From JAJFIE01 sp964344255 (GTDB taxonomy: Bacteria > Pseudomonadota > Alphaproteobacteria > Rhodospirillales > Casp-alpha2), in assembly GCA_964344255.1 (NCBI GenBank), contig CAYFMQ010000006.1, forward strand, positions 1 through 64,000: a stretch of 64,000 nt of DNA, written 5' to 3'. Position 1 is the first letter of the stretch. Every line of letters starts with the position of its first letter. The translations under genes were made by a program, and so were the position numbers. Shown piece by piece: positions 52,009 to 60,666 of this stretch. The notes beneath the pieces are model-generated. The model was not told where the DNA came from. It worked only from the letters and a program-made list of their open reading frames with translations, and ran no database searches.

Positions 52009-53805
52009 ATGAACGAAGAATCTCCCAATCAGGCTCCCTATGCCGATCCTGCAGTGTATGCGGATATCGCTCAGCGGTCCCAGCGTCTGATCAATGATTT
52101 TATGTCCCGTCATGCCTCGGAAATGAACGAAGGAGCCATGGACCCGGCAAATCTTGCGGGCGCATTCATGGAAATGACGGCGCGGCTGATGGCCGAGCCG
52201 GAAAAGCTCATGCAGGCGCAGATTACCCTGTGGCAGGATTATCTCAACCTCTGGCAGGCGACGGCCAACCGCATGATGGGTCAGGACGCCGGACCTGTGA
52301 TCGAGCCGGAAAAGGGCGACAAGCGGTTCCGCGATCCGGCATGGGATGAAAACCACGTTTTTGACTACATGAAGCAGTCCTACCTGCTGACCTCACGCTG
52401 GCTGGAAAATGTCGTCGGCGATGTGGAAGGCATGGACGACAAGACCCAGCACAAGGTCGAGTTCTATACCCGCCAGATCACGGAAGCGATGTCGCCGACC
52501 AACTTCGCCATGACGAATCCGGAAGTGATTCGCGCCACCGTGGAAAGCAAAGGCGAAAACCTTGTTCGCGGTCTGCAGAATCTTCTGGAAGATTTCGAAC
52601 GCGGCGATGGGCAGCTTCGTATCTCCATGACCGACGAGGACGCCTTTGAAGTGGGCGTTAACATCGCCGTAACGCCGGGCCAGGTGGTTTACCGCAACGA
52701 GTTGATGGAACTGATCCAGTACACCCCGACAACGGATAAGGTGCGCTCGACGCCGCTGTTGATCGTTCCGCCCTGGATCAACAAGTACTACATCCTGGAC
52801 CTGCGCCCGGAAAACTCGTTCATCCAGTGGGCCGTGGACCAGGGGCATACGGTGTTCGTCATTTCCTGGGTCAATCCGGACGCCGAACTGGCCGCCAAAA
52901 GTTTTGACGATTACATGCTGGAAGGCCCGCTGGAGGCGCTTGAGGTCGTTGAAAAGGCGACGGGTGAGCGGGAAGTCAACGTCATCGGCTATTGCATTGG
53001 CGGCACGCTGCTGGCGTCCACCCTCGCCTATATCGAGGGCTGCAAGGACAAGCGCTGGAAAGACCGCGTGGCGTCCGCCACCTATTTCACCACCATGCTG
53101 GACTTCACCAATGCCGGCGACCTGGGCGTGTTTATCGACGAAGGGCAGCTAGAAGATCTTGAGCGCAAGATGAACCAGCGTGGCTATCTCGAAGGCAAGG
53201 AGATGGCGGGCACTTTCAATATCATGCGCTCCAGCGACCTGATCTGGTCTTTCGTCATCAACAACTACCTGCTGGGCAAGGAACCCTTCCCCTTCGACCT
53301 GCTGTACTGGAACTCGGACAATACGCGCATGCCTGCCGCCATGCACAGTTTCTACCTGCGCAAGATGTATCTTGAGAACAAGCTGATCGAGCCGGGCGGG
53401 ATCGAACTGGCGGGCGTGCCCATCGATCTCCACAAGATCAAGACGCCCAGCTATCTGGTATCGACGCGCGAAGACCATATCGCACCCTGGGTCTCGACCC
53501 ATGCGGCGACGCGCATCTTTGGCGGCCCCATGCGGTTCGTGCTGGCGGCTTCCGGTCACATCGCCGGTGTCGTCAACCCGCCGGTCAAGGGCAAGTACTG
53601 CTACTGGACCAACGCCAAGAAAGCGGCGACGCCTGAAAAATGGCTTGAGGGTGCGAAAAAGACCGACGGTTCCTGGTGGCCCGACTGGAATAAGTGGATT
53701 TCCAAGTACAAGGGTAAAATGATCCCGGCCAGAACGCCCGGGGACGGAGAACTGAAGGCTCTGGAACCGGCGCCCGGGTCCTACGTCAAGATGGATGCCC
53801 GCTAA
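52009..53805 (+). CDS. phaC: Class I polyhydroxyalkanoate synthase
   Basis: Enzyme of 598 aa that polymerises hydroxyacyl-CoA into PHA granules. The alpha/beta hydrolase fold carries the lipase-like box GYCIGG with nucleophile C329. D489 (TREDHIAP) and H517 (SGHIAGVVNPP) complete the triad. PWINKYYILDLRPENSFIQWAV is diagnostic of class I. AAGGA seven bases upstream supports the ATG at 52009. Its stop overlaps that of the convergent MocR gene by three bases. No phaA, phaB or phasin gene is in the window. Confidence 0.96.
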   Translation: MNEESPNQAPYADPAVYADIAQRSQRLINDFMSRHASEMNEGAMDPANLAGAFMEMTARLMAEPEKLMQAQITLWQDYLNLWQATANRMMGQDAGPVIEPEKGDKRFRDPAWDENHVFDYMKQSYLLTSRWLENVVGDVEGMDDKTQHKVEFYTRQITEAMSPTNFAMTNPEVIRATVESKGENLVRGLQNLLEDFERGDGQLRISMTDEDAFEVGVNIAVTPGQVVYRNELMELIQYTPTTDKVRSTPLLIVPPWINKYYILDLRPENSFIQWAVDQGHTVFVISWVNPDAELAAKSFDDYMLEGPLEALEVVEKATGEREVNVIGYCIGGTLLASTLAYIEGCKDKRWKDRVASATYFTTMLDFTNAGDLGVFIDEGQLEDLERKMNQRGYLEGKEMAGTFNIMRSSDLIWSFVINNYLLGKEPFPFDLLYWNSDNTRMPAAMHSFYLRKMYLENKLIEPGGIELAGVPIDLHKIKTPSYLVSTREDHIAPWVSTHAATRIFGGPMRFVLAASGHIAGVVNPPVKGKYCYWTNAKKAATPEKWLEGAKKTDGSWWPDWNKWISKYKGKMIPARTPGDGELKALEPAPGSYVKMDAR

Positions 53806-55292
53806 GTGAGGATTTCCGCCAGTTTCTTAGAGGCGGACTTCAGGGCGGATGGCTTGAACCCGGCAAATCCCAGCATCAGTCCCTGCCCAGCCGGTTCATT
53901 CAGATAAAAATTGGACAGCGCCGTGACGTTGACGCCCTTTTCACGGGCCTCAAGCACCAGCGTTTTGTCATCCGGTCCCTCATAGGTCTTATCGAACGTC
54001 GCACAGACGTGCATGCCGGCCTCGCTGGGCAACGGATGAAGTATGCCGTTGAAGTGGTGGTCAAGTGATTCGACCAGTGCTTCCCGGCGTTCCGCATAGA
54101 GACCCCGCATGCGCCTGACGTGCGAGGCAAAATGTCCTTCATCGAGAAATGCCGTCAGCGCCGGTTGCACGGCAATGGCAGGATGGTCGTCTATTGCGCG
54201 CCGTACCCTGAGAAAGGCATCGATCGTTTGTTCAGGCACCACCAGATATCCGACCTTCAGGCCCGGAAACATGACCTTGGAAAAAGTGCCGGCGTAAATC
54301 ACCCTGCCCTGCCTATCCAGGCCCTGAAGCGCCGACAAGGGGCGTCCGGCGTAGCGGAATTCGCTGTCGTAATCGTCTTCAATAATCCAGCCGTCACTCT
54401 CCGCCGCCCACTCCAGCAGGGCGAGCCTGCGGGCGAGGCTCATGGTCACGCCCATCGGGTAATGATGCGAAGGCGTCACGGCCGTGACACGGGCTTCAGG
54501 GCATGTTTCCCGCGCCTTGGCAATATCAATCCCCTCTTCATCAAGGTCCACCGGTACGACGACGGCGCCGGTCGCCGAGATGGCCTGATGTAGGCCCGGA
54601 TAGCCGGGGTTTTCAAGCCAGACCTTGTCGCCGGGATCGAGGAGCACCTGGGAAGCCAGTGTCAGGGCCTGTTGGGCGCCCGTGGTGATGATGATCTGGT
54701 GCTCTCCGCAATCGACTGAGCGGTAACTTCGCAGATAATCAGCGATGGCCCGTCTGAGAGGCTGGTACCCTGCAGGATTGCCGTTGATCAGCAACTCCCT
54801 GGGTGGGTTTCGCCAAAACCGGCTGAGCAGCCTGCTCCAGATCGGGAAGGGAAATTCCGATAAATCCGGCGCACTGACGTGAAACGGAACGATCTTATCC
54901 TCTGTCCGTTCCTTTGACCGCAGGTTGATGCCTGCCAATCGCGACAGCCGTGGCGGAACGATTGCGGATTTTTCCTGCCGATCCTCCTTACGGGCCGGAA
55001 TCTGCAGGGTTTCCGGCAGGACGCTTGAAATTCGTGTCACGGAACCGCTCTTCGCTTCCGTGTAGCCTTCGCTGGCCAGCATCTCATAGGCATTGAGAAC
55101 GGTGTTTCGTGAAACCGACAGTTCCCTCGCCAGCAGGCGGCTGGACGGCAAACGTGCCCCCGGCGCCAGGCGACCCTCGAGGACCGCCAGTCTGATGCCG
55201 TCAAAGATCTGCTGTTGCAGCGGTTTCCCGGCATGCTTCTCGATGGTGAGCGGTAACAGGGTGATGGCGGCGGAACGCATAGAGGATTTCAT
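53802..55292 (-). CDS. MocR/PdxR-type transcriptional regulator (GntR HTH + aminotransferase fold)
   Basis: Protein of 496 aa. The N-terminal GntR winged helix (residues about 18-90: LQQQIFDGIRLAVLEGRLAPG, SVSRNTVLNAYEMLASEGY) is linked to a fold-type I aminotransferase-like domain that binds PLP (IITTGAQQALTLASQVLLDPGD; YAGTFSKVMFPGLKVGY with the lysine). Such regulators sense PLP or amino-compound adducts. AAAGTGG repeats in the intergenic region match the PdxR-type operator, so it probably controls itself and the divergent molybdopterin oxidoreductase and PNPOx-like genes. Convergent with phaC. Confidence 0.93.
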   Translation of the reverse strand: MKSSMRSAAITLLPLTIEKHAGKPLQQQIFDGIRLAVLEGRLAPGARLPSSRLLARELSVSRNTVLNAYEMLASEGYTEAKSGSVTRISSVLPETLQIPARKEDRQEKSAIVPPRLSRLAGINLRSKERTEDKIVPFHVSAPDLSEFPFPIWSRLLSRFWRNPPRELLINGNPAGYQPLRRAIADYLRSYRSVDCGEHQIIITTGAQQALTLASQVLLDPGDKVWLENPGYPGLHQAISATGAVVVPVDLDEEGIDIAKARETCPEARVTAVTPSHHYPMGVTMSLARRLALLEWAAESDGWIIEDDYDSEFRYAGRPLSALQGLDRQGRVIYAGTFSKVMFPGLKVGYLVVPEQTIDAFLRVRRAIDDHPAIAVQPALTAFLDEGHFASHVRRMRGLYAERREALVESLDHHFNGILHPLPSEAGMHVCATFDKTYEGPDDKTLVLEAREKGVNVTALSNFYLNEPAGQGLMLGFAGFKPSALKSASKKLAEILT

Positions 55293-55304
55293 GACGACAA
55301 AGTT

Positions 55305-55355
55305 AAAGTGGCCCTATCATTTTATCCAAAACGGCACTTTATAAAAGACCACTTT
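55305..55355. promoter_or_regulatory. PdxR/MocR-type operator repeats
   Basis: AAAGTGGCCCTA lies at 55305-55316 on the plus strand. On the minus strand AAAGTGGTCTT ends at 55355, and a weaker AAAGTGCCGT follows 15 bases on (to 55340). The PdxR consensus known from Streptococcus is AAAGTGGW(T)CTA. Three half-sites between a MocR gene and its divergent neighbour are good evidence for autoregulation. Confidence 0.65.
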
Positions 55356-55400
55356 TAAGGATACATAGATCATGAAAAGTACCCACAGGAAGCCTGCTTG

Positions 55401-57446
55401 ATGGAAAACAATGAAACAAAAACCGTGGTCAGGACCACCTGTCCGAAGGACTGCTATGATTGTTGCGGCATTAATGTCCGCATGGAAAATGACGCAATCG
55501 TTTCTGTAACGGGCAATACGGATCACCCGTCCAACCAGGGCGCTTTATGCGCCAAATGCTCGATTGCCTATAACGGGACCTGGCTGGATGAAAACGCCCG
55601 CCTGCTCTATCCCCTGCGCCGTAACGGGCCGAAAGGATCGGGTGAGTTCGTGCGCATAAGTTGGGACGAGGCGCTGACGGAAGTCGCCGATCGCCTGCAG
55701 GGCATCATGTCCAGCCAGGGTGCCGACAGGATTTATCATACCCACTACACCGGTACCTGTTCATTCATCGCTGGCGAATTTCCCGGCCGTTTCTTCGATC
55801 ACCTGGGGGCGACGGAAGTCGATCCCGATACCATCTGCAACAAGGCCGGGCACGTCGCCTGGAACTATGTCTTTGGCGATTCCCTGAACGGTTTCGACCC
55901 GAGAACCGTCAAGGACAGCAACTGCATCCTGGTGTGGGGCGCCAATCCGTCGGCTTGCGGCCCGCATGTGAACAAGCTGTGGCTTCGTGAGAGCGACGCA
56001 AAAGTCATTGTCATCGATCCCATCGCCCACGAAACGGCGCAACATGCGGACCTGTTCCTGCAGGTGCGCCCCGGCAGCGATGCGGCGCTGGCGTTCAGCA
56101 TGGCCCATGTCATCGAGCGCGATGGCTTGTTGGATGAGAATTTTATCCGCGACCATGTGCTGGGGTACGATGATATTGCCGAAGATATCAAAGCCTGCAC
56201 GCCCCAATGGGGTGCGAAGCAGACCGGCGTTCCCGCACACCTGATCGAAGAGGCGGCCCGCCTTTACGCCGCAGGCCCATCGATCCTGTGGCTGGGACAG
56301 GGGCTGCAGCGTCAGCATCTGGGCGGCAACATCTTCCGTGCCTGCGCCATGCTGGCGGCGATTTCCGGCAATCTGGGAAAACCCGGCGCCGGGGCCTACT
56401 ACCTCAATGACACAATCGGCATCGGCGAGCGACGCGGCCTGGCGCAACCTTTCAAGCCGGACGATGGCACGGATGAGAAACCCCTGGCCAGCCAGATGGA
56501 CATGCCCGATCTCCTGGGCGATCCGGATGCCGTCAGCGCCTATGTGGTGTGGAACAGCAATCCGCTTGCTTCCAATCCCGCGCTCTCAAAAATGAAGGCG
56601 GGGCTGGAGCGGGAAGACCTGTTTACGGTCGTGGTCGAATGCTTCATGACCGATACGGCGGATTATGCCGATATCATCCTGCCGGCGGCCAGTTTTCTGG
56701 AATTCGACGACCTGTGCGCCAATTATTTCCAGCTTCTGATCGGTCCCCAGGCCAAATGTACAGAGCCCATGGGCGAGGCGCTGCCGAACCAGGAAATCTT
56801 CCGCCGTTTGGCGAAACGCATGGGACTGGAAGCCGCAGACTTGTACGAAAGCGATGCGGATATGATCGACGGCTTTCTGGGCGATTGCGGCGCTGGCGTA
56901 ACATGGGCCGAATTGAAGGATAAAGGCTGGGCTTACATCAGCGATGAGCCGCTGGTTCTTTGGCGGGATGGCCGTTTTTCGACCCCCAGCGGCAAGGTCG
57001 AAATCGCCAGCGAACGGGCGAAACAGGATGGCCTTCCCTACACGCCGCAGCCGATGGCCGATACGCCGGCGGAAGCAGGCAAATATCGTCTGTTAAGCCC
57101 GGCGGACAAGAACCTGATGAACTCCTCTTTCGGTAATGACGAAAAGGTACGCAAACTGTTGGGCCCGGCGAACGTGACGATAAACCCGGATGACGCTGTA
57201 TCGCTTGATATTGCCGAAGGTGACGAGGTCATACTTTCCAATTCCGCCGGTGAGCTAGTCTTGAGCGCACTTATCAGCAATCAAGTGCCGAAAGGCGTGC
57301 TGTTGAGCCACAAGAGCCGCTGGCCGAAGCATGAGCCTTCAGGAACAAACGTGAATGTTCTTCATATCCCCCAAAAGACGGACATGGGGGAAAGCACATG
57401 CGTGCACAATACAGAAGTTTTTTTAAGAAAACGCACGAGCGTCTAA
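55401..57446 (+). CDS. Molybdopterin-dependent oxidoreductase
   Basis: Cytoplasmic protein of 681 aa of the DMSO-reductase superfamily. The 4Fe-4S site is CPKDCYDCC plus LCAKC (C14, C18, C22, C50). Domain II includes SWDEALTEVADRL, and DTICNKAGH may supply the Mo ligand, possibly Cys. C-terminal molybdopterin-binding strands follow (RLLSPADKNLMNSSFGND; SLDIAEGDEVILSN). No Tat signal is present. AGGAAG eight bases upstream supports the ATG at 55401. The substrate cannot be read; anaerobic-type dehydrogenases and thiosulfate or biotin-sulfoxide reductases are relatives. It precedes a PNPOx-like gene by 35 bases and faces a MocR regulator, suggesting a regulated two-gene unit. Confidence 0.9.
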   Translation: MENNETKTVVRTTCPKDCYDCCGINVRMENDAIVSVTGNTDHPSNQGALCAKCSIAYNGTWLDENARLLYPLRRNGPKGSGEFVRISWDEALTEVADRLQGIMSSQGADRIYHTHYTGTCSFIAGEFPGRFFDHLGATEVDPDTICNKAGHVAWNYVFGDSLNGFDPRTVKDSNCILVWGANPSACGPHVNKLWLRESDAKVIVIDPIAHETAQHADLFLQVRPGSDAALAFSMAHVIERDGLLDENFIRDHVLGYDDIAEDIKACTPQWGAKQTGVPAHLIEEAARLYAAGPSILWLGQGLQRQHLGGNIFRACAMLAAISGNLGKPGAGAYYLNDTIGIGERRGLAQPFKPDDGTDEKPLASQMDMPDLLGDPDAVSAYVVWNSNPLASNPALSKMKAGLEREDLFTVVVECFMTDTADYADIILPAASFLEFDDLCANYFQLLIGPQAKCTEPMGEALPNQEIFRRLAKRMGLEAADLYESDADMIDGFLGDCGAGVTWAELKDKGWAYISDEPLVLWRDGRFSTPSGKVEIASERAKQDGLPYTPQPMADTPAEAGKYRLLSPADKNLMNSSFGNDEKVRKLLGPANVTINPDDAVSLDIAEGDEVILSNSAGELVLSALISNQVPKGVLLSHKSRWPKHEPSGTNVNVLHIPQKTDMGESTCVHNTEVFLRKRTSV

Positions 57447-57481
57447 CTCAATTCTCCAACGGAACATAGGTAACCAGAGAA

Positions 57482-58144
57482 ATGCCGGATATTCAGCAAA
57501 CCGAAAGAACCCGCCTGAAACGCGCCCATGAACGGGGCAGTTACGACCGGGACACTATTTACGGGATTATCGACGCCACGCTGTTGTGCCATGTCGGCTA
57601 CATTTTCAACGGCGAGCCCTACGTGACGCCGACTTTTCACTGGCGGGACGGGGACCGAATCTATTGGCACGGCTCGTCCGCAAGCCGCATGCTGCGCCAG
57701 TTGCGTGAAGGGGCCCGGGCCTGCCTGACCGTCACCCACTTCGACGGCGTCATCATGGCGCGCTCCGGCTACCATCATTCCGCCAATTTCCGCTCGGCGA
57801 TGATTTTCGGTGAGCCTGAGATCGTCGACGGCGACGAGGCGAAGATGGCGGCGCTGAAAACCTTCATGGAGGTCATGATGCCGGGGCGCTGGGACGACGT
57901 GCGCGTTCCCAACGAGCAGGAAATGAAGGCGACCATGGTGCTGTCCATGCCCATCGACGAGGCGTCGGCCAAGATCAACGACGCTTTCCCGGGCGAGGAA
58001 GAGGAGGATTACGCCCTCGATTGCTGGGCCGGCGTCATCCCCATCAAGACGGTTGTCGGCGAGCCGGTGGATGATCCGAAACTACGCGACGGTATTGCCC
58101 AGCCGGATTACCTGAAACAGTTTTCCATGCTGGTGAATGGTTGA
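57482..58144 (+). CDS. Pyridoxamine 5'-phosphate oxidase-like flavin-binding protein
   Basis: Soluble protein of 220 aa with a split-barrel flavin fold (COG3467 type): LLCHVGYIFNGEPYVTPTFHWRDGDRIYWHGSSASRMLR is the signature. The family binds FMN or F420-like cofactors, and many members are found beside MocR regulators. It is not a classical PdxH. It follows the molybdopterin oxidoreductase by 35 bases on the same strand, so it is likely co-regulated. The function in this pair is unknown; a link to PLP vitamer status is inference from the regulator. Confidence 0.87.
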   Translation: MPDIQQTERTRLKRAHERGSYDRDTIYGIIDATLLCHVGYIFNGEPYVTPTFHWRDGDRIYWHGSSASRMLRQLREGARACLTVTHFDGVIMARSGYHHSANFRSAMIFGEPEIVDGDEAKMAALKTFMEVMMPGRWDDVRVPNEQEMKATMVLSMPIDEASAKINDAFPGEEEEDYALDCWAGVIPIKTVVGEPVDDPKLRDGIAQPDYLKQFSMLVNG

Positions 58145-58190
58145 TTTAATTTCTTAAAATCAGTTTGTAATTATCTGAAATTTAAGAAAA

Positions 58191-59144
58191 TTACTCCCCT
58201 GTATCGATCAGCGATAAGGCAGCGCCGTAAGGATCCATATGCCGCTCCGTGACCTGGCCCAGGGCGGCCTCGCGGGTTGCATCGTCCGCCGTCGAGATGC
58301 GTTGGCGGGCGATGTCCTCCGCTGCCTTCACCAGCCGCATTTCGGCGATGTCATGTTGGCGCACATCCCATTCGCCGGAAGCGTTGAGGTGGTCCAGGTG
58401 CTCGTCGATCTTGGCGATCAGTTCGTCGATGCCCTGCCCCGTTTCGGCGCTGGTCGCCATGACGGGAACCGTCCAGCCATGTCGGTTGCGCCCCGTCAGC
58501 CCCATGCCCATCATGCCTTTCAGGTCGGAAACCGTCTTGTCTGAATCCTTTCGGTCGCATTTTGACACCACATGAATGTCGGCGATTTCCAGCACGCCCG
58601 CCTTGATGGCCTGGATATCGTCGCCGAGACCCGGGGCGGAAACCACAAGAACGCTCAAGGCCGACCGTGCGATATCCACCTCGTCCTGACCAACGCCCAC
58701 GGTTTCGATCAGGATCACGTCGAACCCGGCGGCATCCAGGATATCGACGGTTTCCATGCAACCCCGGGTCAGGCCGCCCAGCGAGCCGCGCGTCGCCATG
58801 GAACGGATGAACACGCCGTCATCGCCCGCCAATTCGCCCATGCGCACACGATCTCCAAGAATTGCGCCGCCCGAAAAGGGACTCGACGGGTCGATGGCGA
58901 CGATGCCGACGCTGCGTCCTGAAGCGCGGAAAGACTGCGCCAAAGCGCGAACCATGGTGGATTTGCCACTGCCCGGAACGCCTGTTAGGCCGATGGTGTG
59001 GGCCTTGCCGGCGCGGGCGAAGATTTCCTTGAAGAATTCCCGGTCCTTATCGTGCGCCGCCTCCGCCCTCGACATGGCGCGCGCGATGGAACGCGCATCG
59101 CGCTTCAGAACGCCGTCCAGCAGGGCTTCGGTTTCTTTGTCCAC
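58191..59144 (-). CDS. meaB: Methylmalonyl-CoA mutase-associated GTPase MeaB
   Basis: G3E/SIMIBI-class GTPase of 317 aa that protects and loads B12 in methylmalonyl-CoA mutase. The P-loop is GLTGVPGSGKSTMV; then VAIDPSSPFSGGAILGDRVRM, ETVGVGQDEVDIA and the base-specificity strand VVSKCD. The frame is open much further upstream, but that part is antisense-like to the family and overlaps the next gene; the GTG at 59144 has AGAGG eight bases upstream and gives the standard length. No mutase gene lies in the window. It lies 11 bases downstream of the gamma-carbonic-anhydrase-like gene. Confidence 0.92.
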   Translation of the reverse strand: MDKETEALLDGVLKRDARSIARAMSRAEAAHDKDREFFKEIFARAGKAHTIGLTGVPGSGKSTMVRALAQSFRASGRSVGIVAIDPSSPFSGGAILGDRVRMGELAGDDGVFIRSMATRGSLGGLTRGCMETVDILDAAGFDVILIETVGVGQDEVDIARSALSVLVVSAPGLGDDIQAIKAGVLEIADIHVVSKCDRKDSDKTVSDLKGMMGMGLTGRNRHGWTVPVMATSAETGQGIDELIAKIDEHLDHLNASGEWDVRQHDIAEMRLVKAAEDIARQRISTADDATREAALGQVTERHMDPYGAALSLIDTGE

Positions 59145-59155
59145 TGCAGCGACCT

Positions 59156-59734
59156 CTAGTCTTTTCGCATTTGGCGCAGGTCCTGGCCGGCTTCGATGTA
59201 TTCTTCGGCCAGTTCCACGTAACCGGGCCAGATGTAGTCCAGCATGTCCTGGTCCCTGTCGCCCACGTTGCGCAGTTTCCTGGCCGGTGAACCGGCCCAG
59301 ACCTCGCCCGCGCCGACCCGTTTTCCAGGCGTCACCAGGGCGCCGGCGGCGACCAGGGCGCCTTTTTCCACCACCGCGCCATCCATGACGGTTGCGTTCA
59401 TGCCGACCATGCAGCCGTCTTCCAACGTGCAGGCATGCAGCAGGCACATGTGACCGACGGTGATATTATCGCCGATAAAGGTGCCGTAGGTCTGGCTGTC
59501 GACATGGATGATGGTGCCGTCCTGGATGTTGGTGTTGGCGCCGATACGGATTTCGTTCATGTCGCCGCGGACCATGCAGTTGAACCAGATGCCGGTCTTT
59601 GCACCGATTTCAACATCGCCGATGATCACCGCGTTGGGGGCGATAAAGGCATCTTTGTGGATCGTCGGCATGACGCCCTTGTAGGGCAGGATCAGACCGG
59701 GCCAGTCGGATGCGGGAGAGTGTTCTGAAGGCAT
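59156..59734 (-). CDS. Gamma-carbonic anhydrase-family protein
   Basis: Left-handed beta-helix hexapeptide-repeat protein of 192 aa. Zinc ligands fit IHVDSQTYG, GHMCLLHACTL (the H..H..H pattern), and repeats such as IGDVEIGAKTGIWFNCMVRGD run through the middle. It ends in a C-terminal helix. Members range from CamH carbonic anhydrases to PaaY-like thioesterases and complex I subunits; activity is not certain. Likely in a unit with meaB (11-base gap). Confidence 0.88.
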   Translation of the reverse strand: MPSEHSPASDWPGLILPYKGVMPTIHKDAFIAPNAVIIGDVEIGAKTGIWFNCMVRGDMNEIRIGANTNIQDGTIIHVDSQTYGTFIGDNITVGHMCLLHACTLEDGCMVGMNATVMDGAVVEKGALVAAGALVTPGKRVGAGEVWAGSPARKLRNVGDRDQDMLDYIWPGYVELAEEYIEAGQDLRQMRKD

Positions 59735-59772
59735 TGCTCGTTGTCTTTCAAAAATGATCGCTCGTTAGTCCC

Positions 59773-60492
59773 TTAATTGACCTCCGAAAGCCAATAACGC
59801 AAGAGCGCAGTGACGGTCTGGGGCTGTTCGAGTGGAGCGAGATGGCCGCAGTCTTCGATTACCGCCAGCCGGGAGCCGGAAATATGGCGGACGATTTCCT
59901 CATGAACCTTGGGTGGCGTCAACTCATCCTGACGGCCGCAGATTACCAGCGTCGGGCATTTAACGGCGGCCAGGTCGGCGATGCCGTCAACCCGGCCCAT
60001 GATGGCGCGCTGCTGGCGGATATAACCATCGCGGCCGATCGCTTTCGCCATGTCCTTGATGACGGAAACCAGTTCCCCGTCATGCAGGCGGTCTGGATGA
60101 ATCAGCAAGGGTAACAACCGTTTCGTCACGCCCGTGAACCAGCTGGGAGCGACCTTTTCAACCTGTTTGATCAGTTCTGCGCGGCGCTGGTGCTGTTCTT
60201 CCGTATCCGCCCGGGCCGAGGTATCGATCAGGGCCAGCCCGGTTACTCTTTCGGGCGCCTGGCGCATGACTTCCTGGGCCACGTAACCGCCCATGGAAAG
60301 CCCAACCAGGACAAAGCTATCAGGCGCGTTCTCCAGTGCCCGGGCGGCCATGGCGGTAATCGTGTCGTCCCGGCTGGTGTCGGCGACACTCATTTCCACG
60401 ATGTCGTCCAGATGATCGAGCTGGTGGCGCCACAATTCTTCAGTACACAGAAGGCCGGGAATGAACACCAATGGTTGTTTTTTCTTCGTCAT
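59773..60492 (-). CDS. Alpha/beta-hydrolase
   Basis: Protein of 239 aa. The oxyanion region is VFIPGLLCTEELWRHQ, the nucleophile elbow GLSMGGYVAQEVM, an acid at ICGRQDELTPP and a histidine at DCGHLAPLEQP, forming a Ser-Asp-His triad. The family includes esterases and thioesterases; the substrate is unknown. It is 38 bases upstream of the gamma-carbonic-anhydrase-like gene on the same strand and divergent from the helicase. Confidence 0.86.
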   Translation of the reverse strand: MTKKKQPLVFIPGLLCTEELWRHQLDHLDDIVEMSVADTSRDDTITAMAARALENAPDSFVLVGLSMGGYVAQEVMRQAPERVTGLALIDTSARADTEEQHQRRAELIKQVEKVAPSWFTGVTKRLLPLLIHPDRLHDGELVSVIKDMAKAIGRDGYIRQQRAIMGRVDGIADLAAVKCPTLVICGRQDELTPPKVHEEIVRHISGSRLAVIEDCGHLAPLEQPQTVTALLRYWLSEVN

Positions 60493-60552
60493 AAGCCTAA
60501 TCCTGACACGCCGATCAACCCATAAAATTGAGTGATACCTTAAAGGGAATCA

Positions 60553-60580
60553 TTGACATGGGGGAGTGAAACCATAAACT
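60553..60580 (+). promoter_or_regulatory. Predicted promoter of the DEAD-box helicase gene
   Basis: TTGACA at 60553-60558 and TAAACT at 60575-60580 with a 16-base spacer, 87 bases before the ATG. The -35 is perfect and the -10 matches four of six. Confidence 0.5.
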
Positions 60581-60615
60581 GCCGCTCCTTACAAATCACG
60601 CTTTAGAGCGATCAC

Positions 60616-60633
60616 GTTTCGCAAGGGCGAAAC
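60616..60633 (+). promoter_or_regulatory. Hairpin in the helicase leader
   Basis: GTTTCGC (60616-60622), loop AAGG, GCGAAAC (60627-60633) make a perfect seven-pair stem in the predicted 5' leader, 33 bases before the start codon. DEAD-box helicase messages are often controlled by leader structure, so this could be regulatory. Confidence 0.4.
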
Positions 60634-60666
60634 CTGAGTATCCGCGAGATTGGTTCCGCAACCCGT

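Noticed and set aside
59145..59447. Long N-terminal extension of MeaB
   Set aside because: The added residues are an out-of-frame reading of the gamma-carbonic-anhydrase-like gene. The GTG at 59144 has a proper ribosome site and gives the family length.
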